The notes beneath the pieces are model-generated. The model saw only the letters and a program-made list of their open reading frames with translations. It did no database searches and was not told the DNA's origin. DNA of 64,000 bases, taken from Tetrapyrgos nigripes (lineage: Eukaryota > Basidiomycota > Agaricomycetes > Agaricales > Campanellaceae). The translations under genes and the position numbers were made by a program. This document shows positions 48,061 to 60,800 of the stretch, piece after piece. Position 1 is the first letter of the stretch. Every line of letters starts with the position of its first letter. The stretch spans positions 1 through 64,000 of the forward strand of contig JAACJM010000020.1 of the NCBI GenBank assembly GCA_013368315.1. The letters are read 5' to 3'.

Positions 48061-48208
48061 ATGCAAACACTCATTATCTCTAACCAGCATGTTCATATTA
48101 ACATCCTTTCACATTGAACCACTCATGATCTGTCTCTACAATACAATCATTGCAGTTTAATTACACACTGTTTTGATCACTCGTTTTGATATCCAATAGT
48201 ACTGCACA

Positions 48209-50295
48209 TCAAATATCTAGTTGCGCTAGTATACCTTTGAATACATCCAATGCCTGAACCCACTTTTCTGTTCGAGGGCGCCAGATCATATCTGGAAGCT
48301 CAACTTGGAGTTCCCGTCTACCCTTCTTGCCACTCGGGATATGATAGAATGAAGCATAGGTCCCGTCTTCCCATTCTTCTGGCAGCATTTTATATCCCTT
48401 CGGAACAAACCCTTGCTGCTCAACCTTCGCTAGTGTCTCTGTGAAGATGCATTGGAGTGTTGGGAGGTTATTAAATGGAGGGACAACACGGGGAATCCGG
48501 ACCGAGGGAGCAGTGAATTTGTCGTCGTGAATAGTTTGAACATCTTCATCTTCTTGAGTGGCTGGTTGCTCGTCATCAGAGTCAGCATTACCATTAACAC
48601 TCTGAGGTCCAACAATATCCACAGAATCTTCTGATATTTGCCCTGCACCAGTCCTTCCTTCCTTGTGCTGGCGAATAGCACCACGTACTCCATAACTCCC
48701 AATGATGTCATTGAGAATGAGCCCATCACAATTGTCAGGCGGGTCTGAGTCAAGATAGACACCATGTTCAATCATGCCAGTGAGAAGGATTTCCTAGCAG
48801 TTCATAAAAGGTCCTCAGTAAATTGAATGAAACATTTATCAATCAAACCCGTACATCAGGGGACTGTTCATGTCCAAGTCCGCTTATAGGTTTGCTATTC
48901 CACTCCATCTGGAACTGAAGGCATTCTTTGTTGATAATATCCAGAAATAAGTGATGAATTATCCATAAATGATGAGGATTGTCTCATTGAAGGCAGTGAA
49001 GATCCTCAAGACGAAAGAAAAAAGCCCTCCAACGTCGTGCAAACTGACGTCCAACCTCTACCCAGAGATGTTCGATGCGTGTGTTGTGAGTCGATCTAAT
49101 CATGGGTCATTCTTCCAAATACTGAAATCAAACTAAAAACTTACGATCCCCAAATAAATGACCCACGATTCAGACCCTGTTCTCTAAGCATATGCATTGC
49201 CACAGCTTTGTTTTCCTTCCCTCTGTCAGCCCGAACCCGAGATGGTAAAGTATTAGTCTCCACTGCCTCAAGGAAAACTTCCAGGACAGTTGATGAGTGG
49301 TTATTGTCACTGGCACATATGCCAGTAACCTGTGGAAGGTAGTCAATAATAAAACAGATGTATGACTATATGGATTCTACCTTCTGGGAGTAACCATCCA
49401 CAATACCATGAATTACAATCCCCCAGAGAATCAGCTTGTGATGTCCATCAATATGCCAGAGAGCATGGGGTCTCTTGACATGGTAAGTACACCAAGAAAT
49501 CAATTCACGTTTTGTGGCTTGAAGCACTCGTCCAACTCCATCTGTACGTCGTATTGATGCAATGACATGGTGTATCTGGACCCTGATCATATGAACCTTG
49601 TGGAGATGGGAAATGATATAGCTTCGTCCAGATGTAGGGTGACTCTCCCGATATGCCCTAACCAGCTGATTGAGGTCGTCGTCACTGATGTCACTGTACT
49701 CGACATTGATGCCGTGGTCATTGAGACGCCTACGCAGAGTTCTTGCACTAATACCCAAAGATTTCGGCAATTTATTGCGGCGCAGTATTCGGTCTGGTGC
49801 GGCTGCCATTCTGAGAAGAGTGAGATCAACTTCTTTTCAAGGCCATCCAGGCTTTCGACTGTGAATAAGTCTGACAGAACGAAGGCTATGTACATTTGAG
49901 TCGTCTCTGAGGCGTTCATTAATAGCTATTGAGCATGTGGATTTAATGTGATGTACTTACCATTCTCTGGATGACTCAAGTGCCGCTGTCAATAGGTTCA
50001 ACAGGCCAACAACAGCAACGGTGGCATCCTTGATCCAGTCAGTTGGCAAATGCTCCTGTTCTGCAAATTCTTCAAAGGTAAAAAGAATTGTCATTCCTTT
50101 ACCAGCTATTCGCTCAGCATGAAGTGAAATTCGAGTTGGATCAGCTTCTTCATTCACAACTTGGGAGGCATGAGCAAAGAGTGACCTCAATTCATCATAA
50201 GCACCATAGATGTTCGGAGACCAAGATTTTTCAGGATAGTTTTCTGACAATGGGAATTGGGGAAGGGATGGAAGAACGGGATTTGGATCAGCCAT
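48209..50295 (-). pseudogene. Retroviral-type integrase-core protein with two premature stops
   Basis: Minus-strand multi-exon gene. Exon 1 (50295 to about 49960) encodes MADPNPVLPSLPQFPLSENY onward. The next contains a helix-turn-helix-like stretch (LPKSLGISARTLRRRLNDHG) and the start of a DDE integrase core, HALWHIDGHHKLILWGIVIH and GIVDGYSQK. Then come ICASDNNHSSTVLEVFLEAV, RADRGKENKAVAM, and after an intron NTRIEHLWVEVGRQFARRWR with FLDIINKECLQFQMEWNSKP. The last exon ends VFKGILAQLDI at 48209. D in HIDGHH, D in RADRG and E in RIEHLW are the probable catalytic triad. In-frame TGA codons at 49837-49839 (GWP*KEVD) and 48984-48986 (HCLQ*DNPHH) suggest a dead copy. This single-gene integrase family is common in mushrooms. 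Confidence 0.75.
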
Positions 50296-50493
50296 GATCA
50301 GTGATTTCTTCTATTGGTGCTGTTCATATAGTAACTTCGGAAGTTCCCAATATTTTTCAAAGCTTCTGTGTCTAATTTTAGCTGATGCAAGCATCCACTC
50401 CATGCATATGGTCAGTAAAACTCGTGGTCAACACACCTTTCTTTCTTTCTTTCTCCATCATTGTCTGTCCCTTGTCGTTTGTCTCTAGAAATC

Positions 50494-52107
50494 ATGGAAC
50501 CTCTCCCCGTCATAGAACATGCAAGATTTTTCTATCCTACAGGTGACATATACATTCAAGTGGGTGTTACACTCCATTTTCTGTCACAATCATTGATCTA
50601 GTATTAGGTCGAGAATGTCATATACAAAGTCCACTTGTTTCTTCTCGCTCCCCGCATTACTCCTCTCCAAGACTACCTGGAGAACATCAAGAATGACTCG
50701 GTGGAAACTCGTGAAGGATCGTCAATTAGCAATCCCCTCGTAATTTGTGGACCACCTGGTGGGATCACTGCAGAAGAATTTGGAGCCTATCTCGATGTCA
50801 TTTACGACATGTAAGTATTAGACACATTTTCCTCCTTGTGTCACGAATCGCTCCCCGCCTATTCATTCTCTTTCTATTCTTCTCCATTTACTATTTACTT
50901 CCCACTCTAACCCCATAAACGTCAACCATTTCTCATCATCGTCCATAGTTACCACCTCTTTAGATCTATGACTCACACTTTTATCTCCTCCGATTTCTAT
51001 CTCCATGGACATTCCCACTGTCAATCACTCCGCATGATCCAGTACCTTCATCTATCCATATTTGACTTATTATTCTCGCACCCTTGACATTTCCACATGA
51101 TACCGTCTATTATTACTTACCTTTTCCCATCCGTTCATATTTTTACTTATATACCTGTGATCCTTGTAACCTATCCCTTAGTTCGTTCACTTCGTCTCCA
51201 CTCCGTACTTTTACTATGCAGTGTAGAGCCTAGTCAGCTTACTTTCTCTCTATCTTGTTATCTCTCTATCTCGTTATCTCTCTATCTCTCTTGATCAATC
51301 TATTCTCTTGTAAACCGGCTTTCTCGTATTGTGTGACTTGGGTGGTTATCGAGTGTAACGACAACCTTGACACCTTGACTTCATTCAACCTGTCTATGTA
51401 TTGCAGTGACTCTATCATCACAAAAGCACTGGTACCTTGGCGTGTTACATCTGTCCAAGATGTGGCTATGGGAACCTGGCGTTGAGCTGGCCATCCAGGG
51501 GATTGATTCGCTTGATAGGGAGGCCATGGACCCATATGTCAAAATTGTTCTTGGTATAGTTCATCACCAAGAATCATGGGTCTATGATGGTTTGTGGCAT
51601 ATGTTTGTTTCTGGTCCTATCATTTCTCAACCAGAAAGCACTGAGATCTTTGAACATGCATGCTCATATTATACACATTATTGTTGTTTTGCTGACTGTC
51701 TTTCAGAATATCCTTCAGTTAAACAGTGCTCAGTTGACTGGATCCTTCGCGATGGCTCCACTCTTTTTGCAAACACTCTCAACGAGCTAATACATCACCC
51801 TCCTCGACTACCCAATGGTGACAATGACGATTGGGGACTCTTTCAATGTGACAATCATGCTCAGTGTGTCAACGCTGTCAAATCTGAATGGAAATGTATT
51901 TCCGCTACACTTCCCGCTCTCATAAAGGCTGATAAGGGCCAATGGGGGTTCTCTATTGATCTAGGCTATCAGTTGGAGCAGTTTTCTTTTAGATCGATGG
52001 ACCCAAGGTGTAGGGCTAAGCTGTTTCTTATGCTGAACACCACATTGATACACTTCCATTCCCGCATCTGCCGTGCCATTACCGAGAAATTGATGGAATT
52101 GCAGTGA
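50494..52107 (+). CDS. BTB/POZ-domain protein, probably frameshifted
   Basis: Exon 1 50494-50559 (MEPLPVIEHARFFYPTGDIY) and exon 2 50608-50810 (VENVIYKVHLFLLAPRITPL, LVICGPPGGITAEEFGAYLD) form the start of a BTB/POZ fold of the type expanded in Agaricomycetes. After a long intron (about 600 nt) the last exon from about 51407 carries SKMWLWEPGVELAIQGIDSL, DPYVKIVLGIVHHQESWVYD, GQWGFSIDLGYQLEQF and ends at TGA 52105-52107. The frame entering the last exon (DSIITK) and the following frame (HWYLGVLHLSKMW) do not match, which implies an indel near 51423 or an unrecognised splice. BTB domains mediate protein-protein contacts, often in ubiquitin ligase adaptors. The role here is unknown. Confidence 0.65.
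50811..51406 (+). other. Long intron of the BTB gene, with pyrimidine microsatellite
   Basis: GTAAGT at 50811 and TTGCAG ending at 51406. It contains a TCTCTATCTCGTTATC-type microsatellite at about 51248-51300. No extra exon was convincing. Confidence 0.4.
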
Positions 52108-52257
52108 TTTCATATCGATATTTTACCTACTCTCGTTTGAATCCTATTTCTGTCGCTTGTTACTGTTAACCTACTGTCATTCTGTCTTCCTTAATCGTTT
52201 ACAATCACGTATGCTGCTGCGAATGATACACCAAGTGGAGTGACAGATGGTAACACA

Positions 52258-53252
52258 TGTGTCCTGCAGCTATTGAGTCAGATCAGACTATAAATATGGC
52301 CATGTCTTTTGTTTGGCCAGTGTCAGTTCAGCAAGGTACATTCAGTAACTATGGAACTACAGACTCGGAACGCAGTAGATTAGATATAGATATGCTACAT
52401 ATGTAATCAATGAAAAAATCAAGTCTGAGTAGATGTCATCTTGATGTATCCCATACTAAAGGATAACCAGAACGGAAATCCAAATGGTAGAATCTTGTGC
52501 AGATAGGGAGATATGTTGAGGACAATTCTGAGTCCTGACTGCCTGGGAAGCTCAATTTGGAAGTATCATTCCCACGAGTAAACCCCTGGCAATAAGTGCT
52601 AAAACAAGCAAATAAAGTAAGCAAAAATTCAATATCTACATATTTTTATTATACATTCATATTACTATACGTGCGTCAAAGTGTTAGGTGGTCTTGAAAA
52701 GAGGTTCGGCCGAAGTGGTGCCAAAGATCAGAGGTTCGGAAATTAGAAGAGGTTCGGAAATTCTTTCAAAGTATTCGCTGCGCTCGAGGAAAAGGTTCGG
52801 AAGGTGCTACAAGTGTTCGGTAGACTTCAAGAGAGGTTCGGAAGGTGCTACAAGGGTTCGGTGAACTCGAGACAAGAGTTCGGAAAGGTGAGGAGTTGTC
52901 GAGATATTTTGCCACTCACCGAACTTTTAATCAGGATTCGAAACTAAAGGTTAAGACTCGAACTCTTAGCGTGACGTGACAATGACTTTCTCCGAACTTC
53001 AAGTCCATCTTGAGCCGAACCTCCTAATGCGCTGTATGTGGCCACTTAAAGCTGACTAAGGGTGCATACCTAATTAGGAAGGGTAGATATCCCATGCTCC
53101 TTCCTGCCCTCGCCAGCCACTTTCAAGCAAGTTTTGAAACACGCTGGTCTATCACTAAGCTCTGCAGTAAGTATACATAGTTAGAGAATGTTATGAGGTA
53201 GATATGTACCGAAAATCAAGAGTTGCTGATAACATTTGGGGTATAGTAACAC
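52258..53252 (+). repeat. TTCGG repeat family, forward full-length copy
   Basis: Counterpart of 44816-45906. Features are GAGTCAGATC and a TATAAATA-like box near 52290, many GGTTCGGAA blocks at 52700-52890, GAACTTTTAATCAGGATTCG and the end GGGGTATAGTAACAC. It lies directly downstream of the BTB gene. The TATA-like box could mean a promoter or LTR-like role, but no TG...CA ends or reverse transcriptase are seen. Confidence 0.75.
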
Positions 53253-53609
53253 ACCCTGAGACACAGTAATTATATAAAATCCTAGGTTGTACCTTACAAG
53301 CTCGTTTATAAAAATTGTTGGATAATCCCAAGGATCTTTTTTTATAAAAGCCCTGCCAAATAACCTACCAGCTGCAACGCACATTTAGCTTACTAGATCC
53401 TGGACTGGGAGCTATGGACTTCGGTCCATAGCTCCCCAAGGCTCCTCAACTCGGCTTTGCTCTGTAACTCGGCTTGAGACGGCCACTTTCTAAATCGAGC
53501 ATGTACATAATCTGGCGGTCGTATAGTAACGCATGTCTGGGTCAGTTCAAGAACATACAGATATTGTGATTCACACAAAATATATTTCGTTGTATATAGT
53601 ACATAGACT

Positions 53610-54360
53610 CTAGTCATCTACTACCTCTAATGCCTTCATCTTCTGCAACGTATCTTGCGTTAGCTCAAAACACCTCGCCTTATCCCAAATTCCTCCTTGC
53701 ATGAGTTTGATGAGGCCGGGGGTGGTGGTGGATAGTATTGCTGATACCACACTGTATCCATGTGTAGCATAGGTAGATGTTCGTGCTGGATCAAGAAAAG
53801 TCAGCGAAATGATTGTAAAGAGGGGAAAGAGGGGAAACAACGAATGATGAATGAAAAGACATACCATGACCATTATGCCCTGCACACACCCAAAGTCCAG
53901 GTTTGTCAGGTATGAGAGGAAGGCCACTAGAGGTGAAAAAATCAGTATAGAAACTCAACAGAAAGAAAAAGGAAGTAACTCGAAGAAAAGGACCTGGAAG
54001 AGAGAAACAAAACTGAGAAGAAATAGAAAGAACACTCACAAACCCTATAATCCTCCTCGGTCTCCACTGATTATCCAACGCTCCTCGTAGTCCTGCATTT
54101 AAATGTGTTCCGATCCCTATAAAGAGTCCCAACAAACCTATTAGGGCATGTAAATGAGGGACGACATTCCTCACCACTCACCTTCGCTTTGCCCCACTCA
54201 TTCCTGGCCCAACACCTCACTGCATCCATACCAGTCTTAAGACTACTCAACCCATCTCTGACCCTATCCCTAGGGTGCTCCTTCCCACCTCATCGACTCC
54301 GCTTGTCCAGGATTACTTCCCCCAAGGATGACCACTTCAGCAGACGAGGGACGGCGAGAG
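53610..54360 (-). pseudogene. C-terminal fragment of an FAD-dependent oxidoreductase (DAO type)
   Basis: Minus-strand pieces in the right order: EVVILGGSNPGQAE (about 54350), SLKTGMDAVRCWARNEWGKA before GTGAGT, a short exon with RPRRIIGF, then LPLIPDKPGLWVCAGHNGHG, and a last piece PGLIKLMQGGIWDKARCFEL with TQDTLQKMKALEVVDD ending near 53610. GEVVLGG, PDKPGLWVCAGHNGHGM and the closing PGLIKLM are typical of the C-terminal half of fungal FAD-dependent oxidoreductases of the D-amino-acid-oxidase superfamily. The N-terminal FAD-binding half is absent, stops occur between pieces, and the 7 kb minisatellite element begins 40 bp upstream. Confidence 0.6.
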
Positions 54361-54400
54361 CTGATTGAAAAGAGAGTATTGCTTGGATGAGGGTGCTATG

Positions 54401-54843
54401 CACTGGAGGCAAATCCCTGTAAATCATCTGCCATACAGAGGTATTACAGTGACCATACAACAAGTCATTCAATAAGTAATCCACCTTGTATTACAGAGGT
54501 ATTACAGAGAGAAGAATTTTCCAGAGCAATGCTGTAAGACTACTGTAAGACAAGTTGTATTACAGGGAGATTTCAGAGGCCAAATCCCTGTATATCCAGT
54601 GCACTACATAGGGATTACAGCAAACTTACACCAAGACATTCAACAAGTATTCTGCCTTGGATTACAGAAGTATTACAGAGAGAAGAAATTTTGGGAACAA
54701 TGCTGTAAGACTGCTGTAAGACAAGTTGGATTACAGGAACATTTCAGAGTGACATGGTGTCACAGTAATACATTAGGTAATACAGCCAAGAAATACAGAA
54801 GTATTTCAGTGTGACAAAAGTGTGCAGGTAGCATCCAGAGTGC
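54401..54843 (+). repeat. Left inverted repeat of the minisatellite element
   Basis: Pairs with 60966-61405. It ends inward with AGTATTTCAGTGTGACAAAA and one minisatellite unit in reverse orientation (54824-54843). Confidence 0.9.
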
Positions 54844-57800
54844 ACGCAACTTGCACGCACCCTGGACGCAACCTGCACACACCCTGGACGCAACCTGCGC
54901 GCACTCTGGGCGCAACCTGCGTGCACTCGGGACGCAACCTGCGCGCACTCTGGGCGCAACCTGGGCACACAACCTGGGCACACTCTGGACGCAACCTGCG
55001 CGCACCCTGGACGCAACCTGCGCGTACTCTGGACGCAACCTGCACGCACTCTGGGCGCAACCTGCGTGCACTCCGGACGCAACCTGCGCGCACTCTGAGC
55101 GCAACCTGCATGCACTCTGGGCGCAACCTGCGTGCACCCTGGACGCAACCTGGGCACAACCTGTGTGCACTCTGGACGCAACCTGCACGCACTCTGGGCG
55201 CAACCTGTGCGCACCCTGGACGCAACCTGCACGCACCCTGGACGCAACCTGCGCACACTCTGGACGCAACCTGCATACACTCTGGACGCAACCTGGGCGC
55301 ACTCTGGGCCCAACCTGTGTGCACCCTGGACGCAACCTGGGCACACCCTGGACACAACCTGGGCGCACCCTGGACACAACCTGGGCGCACCCTGGACGCA
55401 ACCTGTGCGCACTCTGGGTGCAACCTGGGCGCACTCTGGACGCAACCTGGGCGCACTGTGGACGCAACCTGGGCGCACCCTGGACACAACCTGGGCGCAC
55501 GCTGGACGCAACCTGTGCGCACTCTGGGTGCAACCTGTGTGCACTCTGGACGCAACCTGCGCGCACTCTGGGCGCAACCTGCATGCACTCTGGACGCAAC
55601 CTGCGTGCACTCTGGACGCAACCTGCGCGCACTCTGGGCGCAACCTGCGTGCACTCTGGACGCAACCTGCGCGCACTCTGGGCGCAACCTGCGTGCACTC
55701 TGGACGCAACCTGGGCGCACTCTGGGCCCAACCTGTGCGCACCCTGGACACAACCTGTGCACACTGTGGACACAACCTGGGCGCACCCTGGACACAACCT
55801 GCGCGCACTCTGGGCGCAACCTGCTTGCATTCTGGGCGCAACCTACGCGCACTCTGGACGCAACCTGCGCGCACTCTGGACGCAACCTGCGTGCACTCTG
55901 GACGCAACCTGCGCGCACCCTGGACGCAACCTGTGCGCACTCTGGACGCAACCTGGGCGCACCCTGGATGCAACCTGGGCGCACCCTGGATGCAACCTGC
56001 ACGCACTCTGGGCGCAACCTGCGCGCACCCTGGACGCAACCTGGGCGCACTGTGGAAGCAACCTGGGCGCAACCTGCGTGCACTCTGGACGCAACCTGCA
56101 TGCACTCTGGGCGCAACCTGCATGCACTCTGGATGCAACCTGCGCGCACTCTGGGTGCAACCTGCGCGCACTCTGGGTGCAACCTGCGCGCACTCTGGGT
56201 GCAACCTGCGCGCACTCTGGGTGCAACCTGCGCGCACTCTGGGTGCAACCTGCGCGCACTCTGGACGCAACCTGCGCGCACTCTGGGCGCAACCTGTGTG
56301 CACTCTGGGCACAACCTGGGCGCACCCTGGACGCAACCTGGGCGCACCCTGGACGCAACCTGCGCGCACCCTGGATGCAACCTGCGCACACCCTGGATGC
56401 AACCTGCACGCACCCTGGACGCAACCTGTGCACACTCTGGGCGCACCCTGGACGCAACCTGCGCGCACTCTGGGCGCAACCTGCGTGCACTCTGGACGCA
56501 ACCTGCGTGCACTCTGGACGCAACCTGGGCGCACTCTGGGCCCAACCTGTGCGCACCCTGGACACAACCTGTGCGCACTGTGGACGCAACCTGGGCGCAC
56601 CCTGGACACAACCTGCGCGCACTCTGGGCACAACCTGCTTGCACTCTGGGCGCAACCTACGCGCACTCTGGACGCAACCTGCGCGCACTCTGGACGCAAC
56701 CTGCGCGCACTCTGGACGCAACCTGCGCGCACTCTGGACGCAACCTGCGCGCACCCTGGACGCAACCTGTGCGCACTCTGGACGCAACCTGCGCGCACCC
56801 TGGATGCAACCTGCGCGCACCCTGGACGCAACCTGCACGCACTCTGGGCGCAACCTGGGCGCACCCTGGACGCAACCTGGGCGCACCCTGGACGCAACCT
56901 GGGCGCACCCTGGACGCAACCTGGGCGCACTGTGGACGCAACCTGGGCGCAACCTGCGTGCACTCTGGGACGCAACCTGCATGCACTCTGGGCGCAACCT
57001 GCATGCACTCTGGATGCAACCTGCGCGCACTCTGGGTGCAACCTGCGCGCACCCTGGACGCAACCTGTGTGCACTCTGGGCACAACCTGGGCGCAACCTG
57101 GGCGCACCCTGGATGCAACCTGGGCGCACCCTGGACGCAACCTGGGCGCACCCTGGATGCAACCTGCGCACACCCTGGATGCAACCTGCACGCACCCTGG
57201 ACGCAACCTGTGCGCACTCTGGGCGCAACCTGTGCGCCCTCTGGGCGCGCAACCTGCGCGCACCCTGGACGCAACCTGCGCACACTCTGGGCGCAACCTG
57301 CGTGCACTCTGGACGCAACCTGCGCGCACTCTGGGCGCAACCTGCGCGCACTCTGGGCGCAACCTGCGTGCACTCTGGACCCAACCTGCGCGCACTCTGG
57401 ACGCAACCTGTGCGCACCCTGGACACAACCTGCGCGCACTGTGGACGCAACCTGGGCGCACCCTGGACACAACCTGCGCGCACTCTGGGCGCAACCTGCT
57501 TGCACTCTGGGCGCAACCTACGCGCACTCTGGACACAACCTGCGCGCACTCTGGACGCAACCTGCGCGCACTCTGGACGCAACCTGCGCGCACTCTGGAC
57601 GCAACCTGCGCGCACCCTGGACGCAACCTGTGCGCACTCTGGACGCAACCTGCGCGCACCCTGGATGCAACCTGCGCGCACCCTGGACGCAACCTGCACG
57701 CACTCTGGGCGCAACCTGCGCGCACCCTGGACGCAACCTGGGCGCACTGTGGACGCAACCTGGGCGCAACCTGCGTGCACTCTGGACGCAACCTGCATGC

Positions 57801-60800
57801 ACTCTGGGCGCAACCTGCATGCACTCTGGATGCAACCTGCGCGCACTCTGGGTGCAACCTGCGCGCACCCTGGACGCAACCTGCACGCAACCTGCATACA
57901 CTCTGGACGCAACCTGGGCGCACTCTGGGCCCAACCTGTGCGCACCCTGGACGCAACCTGGGCGCACCCTGGACACAACCTGGGCGCACCCTGGACGCAA
58001 CCTGTGCGCACTCTGGGTGCAACCTGGGCGCACTCTGGACGCAACCTGGGCGCACTGTGGACGCAACCTGGGCGCACCCTGGACACAACCTGGGCGCACC
58101 CTGGACGCAACCTGTGCACACTCTGGGTGCAACCTGTGTGCACTCTGGACGCAACCTGCACGCACTCTGGGCGCAACCTACATGCACTCTGGACGCAACC
58201 TGCGCGCACTCTGGGCGCAACCTGCGCGCACTCTGGGCGCAACCTGCGTGCACTCTGGACGCAACCTGCGCGCACTCTGGGCCCAACCTGGGCGCACTCT
58301 GGGCCCAACCTGTGCGCACCCTGGACACAACCTGCGCGCACTCTGGGCGCAACCTGCTTGCACTCTGGGCCCAACCTACGCGCACTCTGGACGCAACCTG
58401 CGCGCACTCTGGACGCAACCTGCGCGCACCCTGGACGCAACCTGTGCGCACTCTGGACGCAACCTGCGCGCACCCTGGATGCAACCTGCGCGCACCCTGG
58501 ACGCAACCTGGACGCACTCTGGGCGCAACCTGCGCGCACCCTGGACGCAACCTGCGTGCACTCTGGGCACAACCTGGGCGCACCCTGGACGCAACCTGGG
58601 CGCAACCTGGGCGCACCCTGGACACAACCTGGGCGCACCCTGGACGCAACCTGGGCGCACCCTGGACGCAACCTGGGCGCACCCTGGACGCAACCTGCGC
58701 ACACCCTGGATGCAACCTGCACGCACCCTGGACGCAACCTGTGCGCACTCTGGGTGCGCAGCCTGCGCGCACCCTGGACGCAACCTGCACGCACTCTGGA
58801 TGCAACCTGCACACACTCTGGACGCAACCTGGGCGCACTCTGGGCGCAACCTGGGCACACTCTGGGCGCAACCTGTGCGCACCCTGGACGCAACCTGTGC
58901 GCACCCTGGACACAACCTGGGCGCACCCTGGACGCAACCTGTGCGCACTCTGGGTGCAACCTGGGTGCAACCTGCGCGCAACCTGGGTGCAACCTGCGCG
59001 CACCCTGGATGCAACCTGCGCACACCCTGGATGCAACCTGCACGCACCCTGGACGCAACCTGTGCGCACTCTGGGCGCAACCTGTGCGCCCTCTGTCTGG
59101 ACGCAACCTGGGCGCACTGTGGACGCAACCTGGGTGCACCCTGGACACAACCTGGGCGCACCCTGGACGCAACCTGCGCGCACTCTGGGCGCAACCTGTG
59201 TGCACTCTGGGCACAACCTGGGCGCACCCTGGACGCAACCTGGGCGCAACCTGGGCGCACCCTGGACGCAACCTGGGCGCACCCTGGGTGCAACCTGCGC
59301 GCACCCTGGATGCAACCTGCGCACACCCTGGATGCAACCTGCACGCACCCTGGACACAACCTGTGCGCACTCTGGGCGCAACCTGTGCGCCCTCTGGGCG
59401 CGCAACCTGCGCGCACCCTGGACGCAACCTGCACACACTCTGGACGCAACCTGCGCACACTCTGGACGCAACCTGCGCACACTCTGGACGCAACCTGGGC
59501 GCACTCTGGGCGCAACCTGGGCACACTCTGGGCGCAACCTGTGCGCACCCTGGACGCAACCTGGGCGCACTGTGGACGCAACCTGTGCGCACCCTGGACA
59601 CAACCTGGGCGCACCCTGGACGCAACCTGTGCGCACTCTGGGTGCAACCTGCGTGCACCCTGGACGCAACCTGGGCGCAACCTGTGTGCACTCTGCACGC
59701 AACCTGGGCGCACTCTGGGTGCAACCTGCGCGCACCCTGGACGCAACCGCGCACCCTGGACGCAACCTGGGCGCACCCTGGACGCAACCTGTGCGCACTC
59801 TGGGTGCAACCTGCGTGCACCCTGGACGCAACCTGGGCGCAACCTGTGTGCACTCTGGACGCAACCTGCGCGCACTCTGGGCGCAACCTGCGTGCACTCT
59901 GGGTGCAACCTGCGCACACCCTGGACGCAACCTGCGCGCACTCTGGACGCAACCTGTGCACACTCTGGACGCAACCTGCCCGCACTCTGGGCGCAACCTG
60001 CGTGCACTCTGGGCACAACCTGGGCGCACCCTGGACGCAACCTGGGCGCAACCTGGGCGCACCCTGGATGCAACCTGCGCACACCCTGGATGCAACCTGC
60101 ACGCACCCTGGACGCAACCTGTGCGCACTCTGGGCGCAACCTGTGCGCCCTCTGGGCGCGCAACCTGCGCGCACCCTGGACGCAACCTGCATGCACTCTG
60201 GATGCAACCTGCGCACACTCTGGACGCAACCTGGGCGCACTCTGGGCGCAACCTGGGCACACTCTGGGCGCAACCTGTGCGCACCCTGGACGCAACCTGT
60301 GCACACTCTGGACACAACCTGCGCGCACCCTGGACACAACCTGCACGCACCCTGGACACAACCTGCGCGCACCCTGGACACAACCTGCGCGCACTCTGGG
60401 CGCAACCTGCGCGCACTCTGGACGCAACCTGCGCGCACTCTGGGCGCAACGTGCACGCACCCTGGACACCACCTGGGCGCACTCTGGACGCAACCTGCGC
60501 GCACTCTGGACGCAACCTGCGCGCACTCTGGAAGCAACCTGTGCGCACTCTGGACGCAACCTGCGCGCACCCTGGATGCAACCTGCGCGCACCCTGGACG
60601 CAACCTGTGCGCACTCTGGACGCAACCTGTGCACACTCTGGACGCAACCTGCACGCACTCTGGACGCAACCTGCGCGCACCCTGGACACAACCTGTGCGC
60701 ACCCTGGACGCAACCTGCGCGCACCCTGGACGCAACTTGCGCACACTCTGGGCGCGACCTGCGCGCACTCTGGACACAACCTGCACGCACCCTGGACGCA

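Noticed and set aside
52258..53252. Solo LTR of a retrotransposon
   Set aside because: A TATA-like box is present, but there are no clear TG...CA ends, no target duplication, and copies occur as inverted pairs with TTCGG-rich parts. Left as an unclassified repeat.
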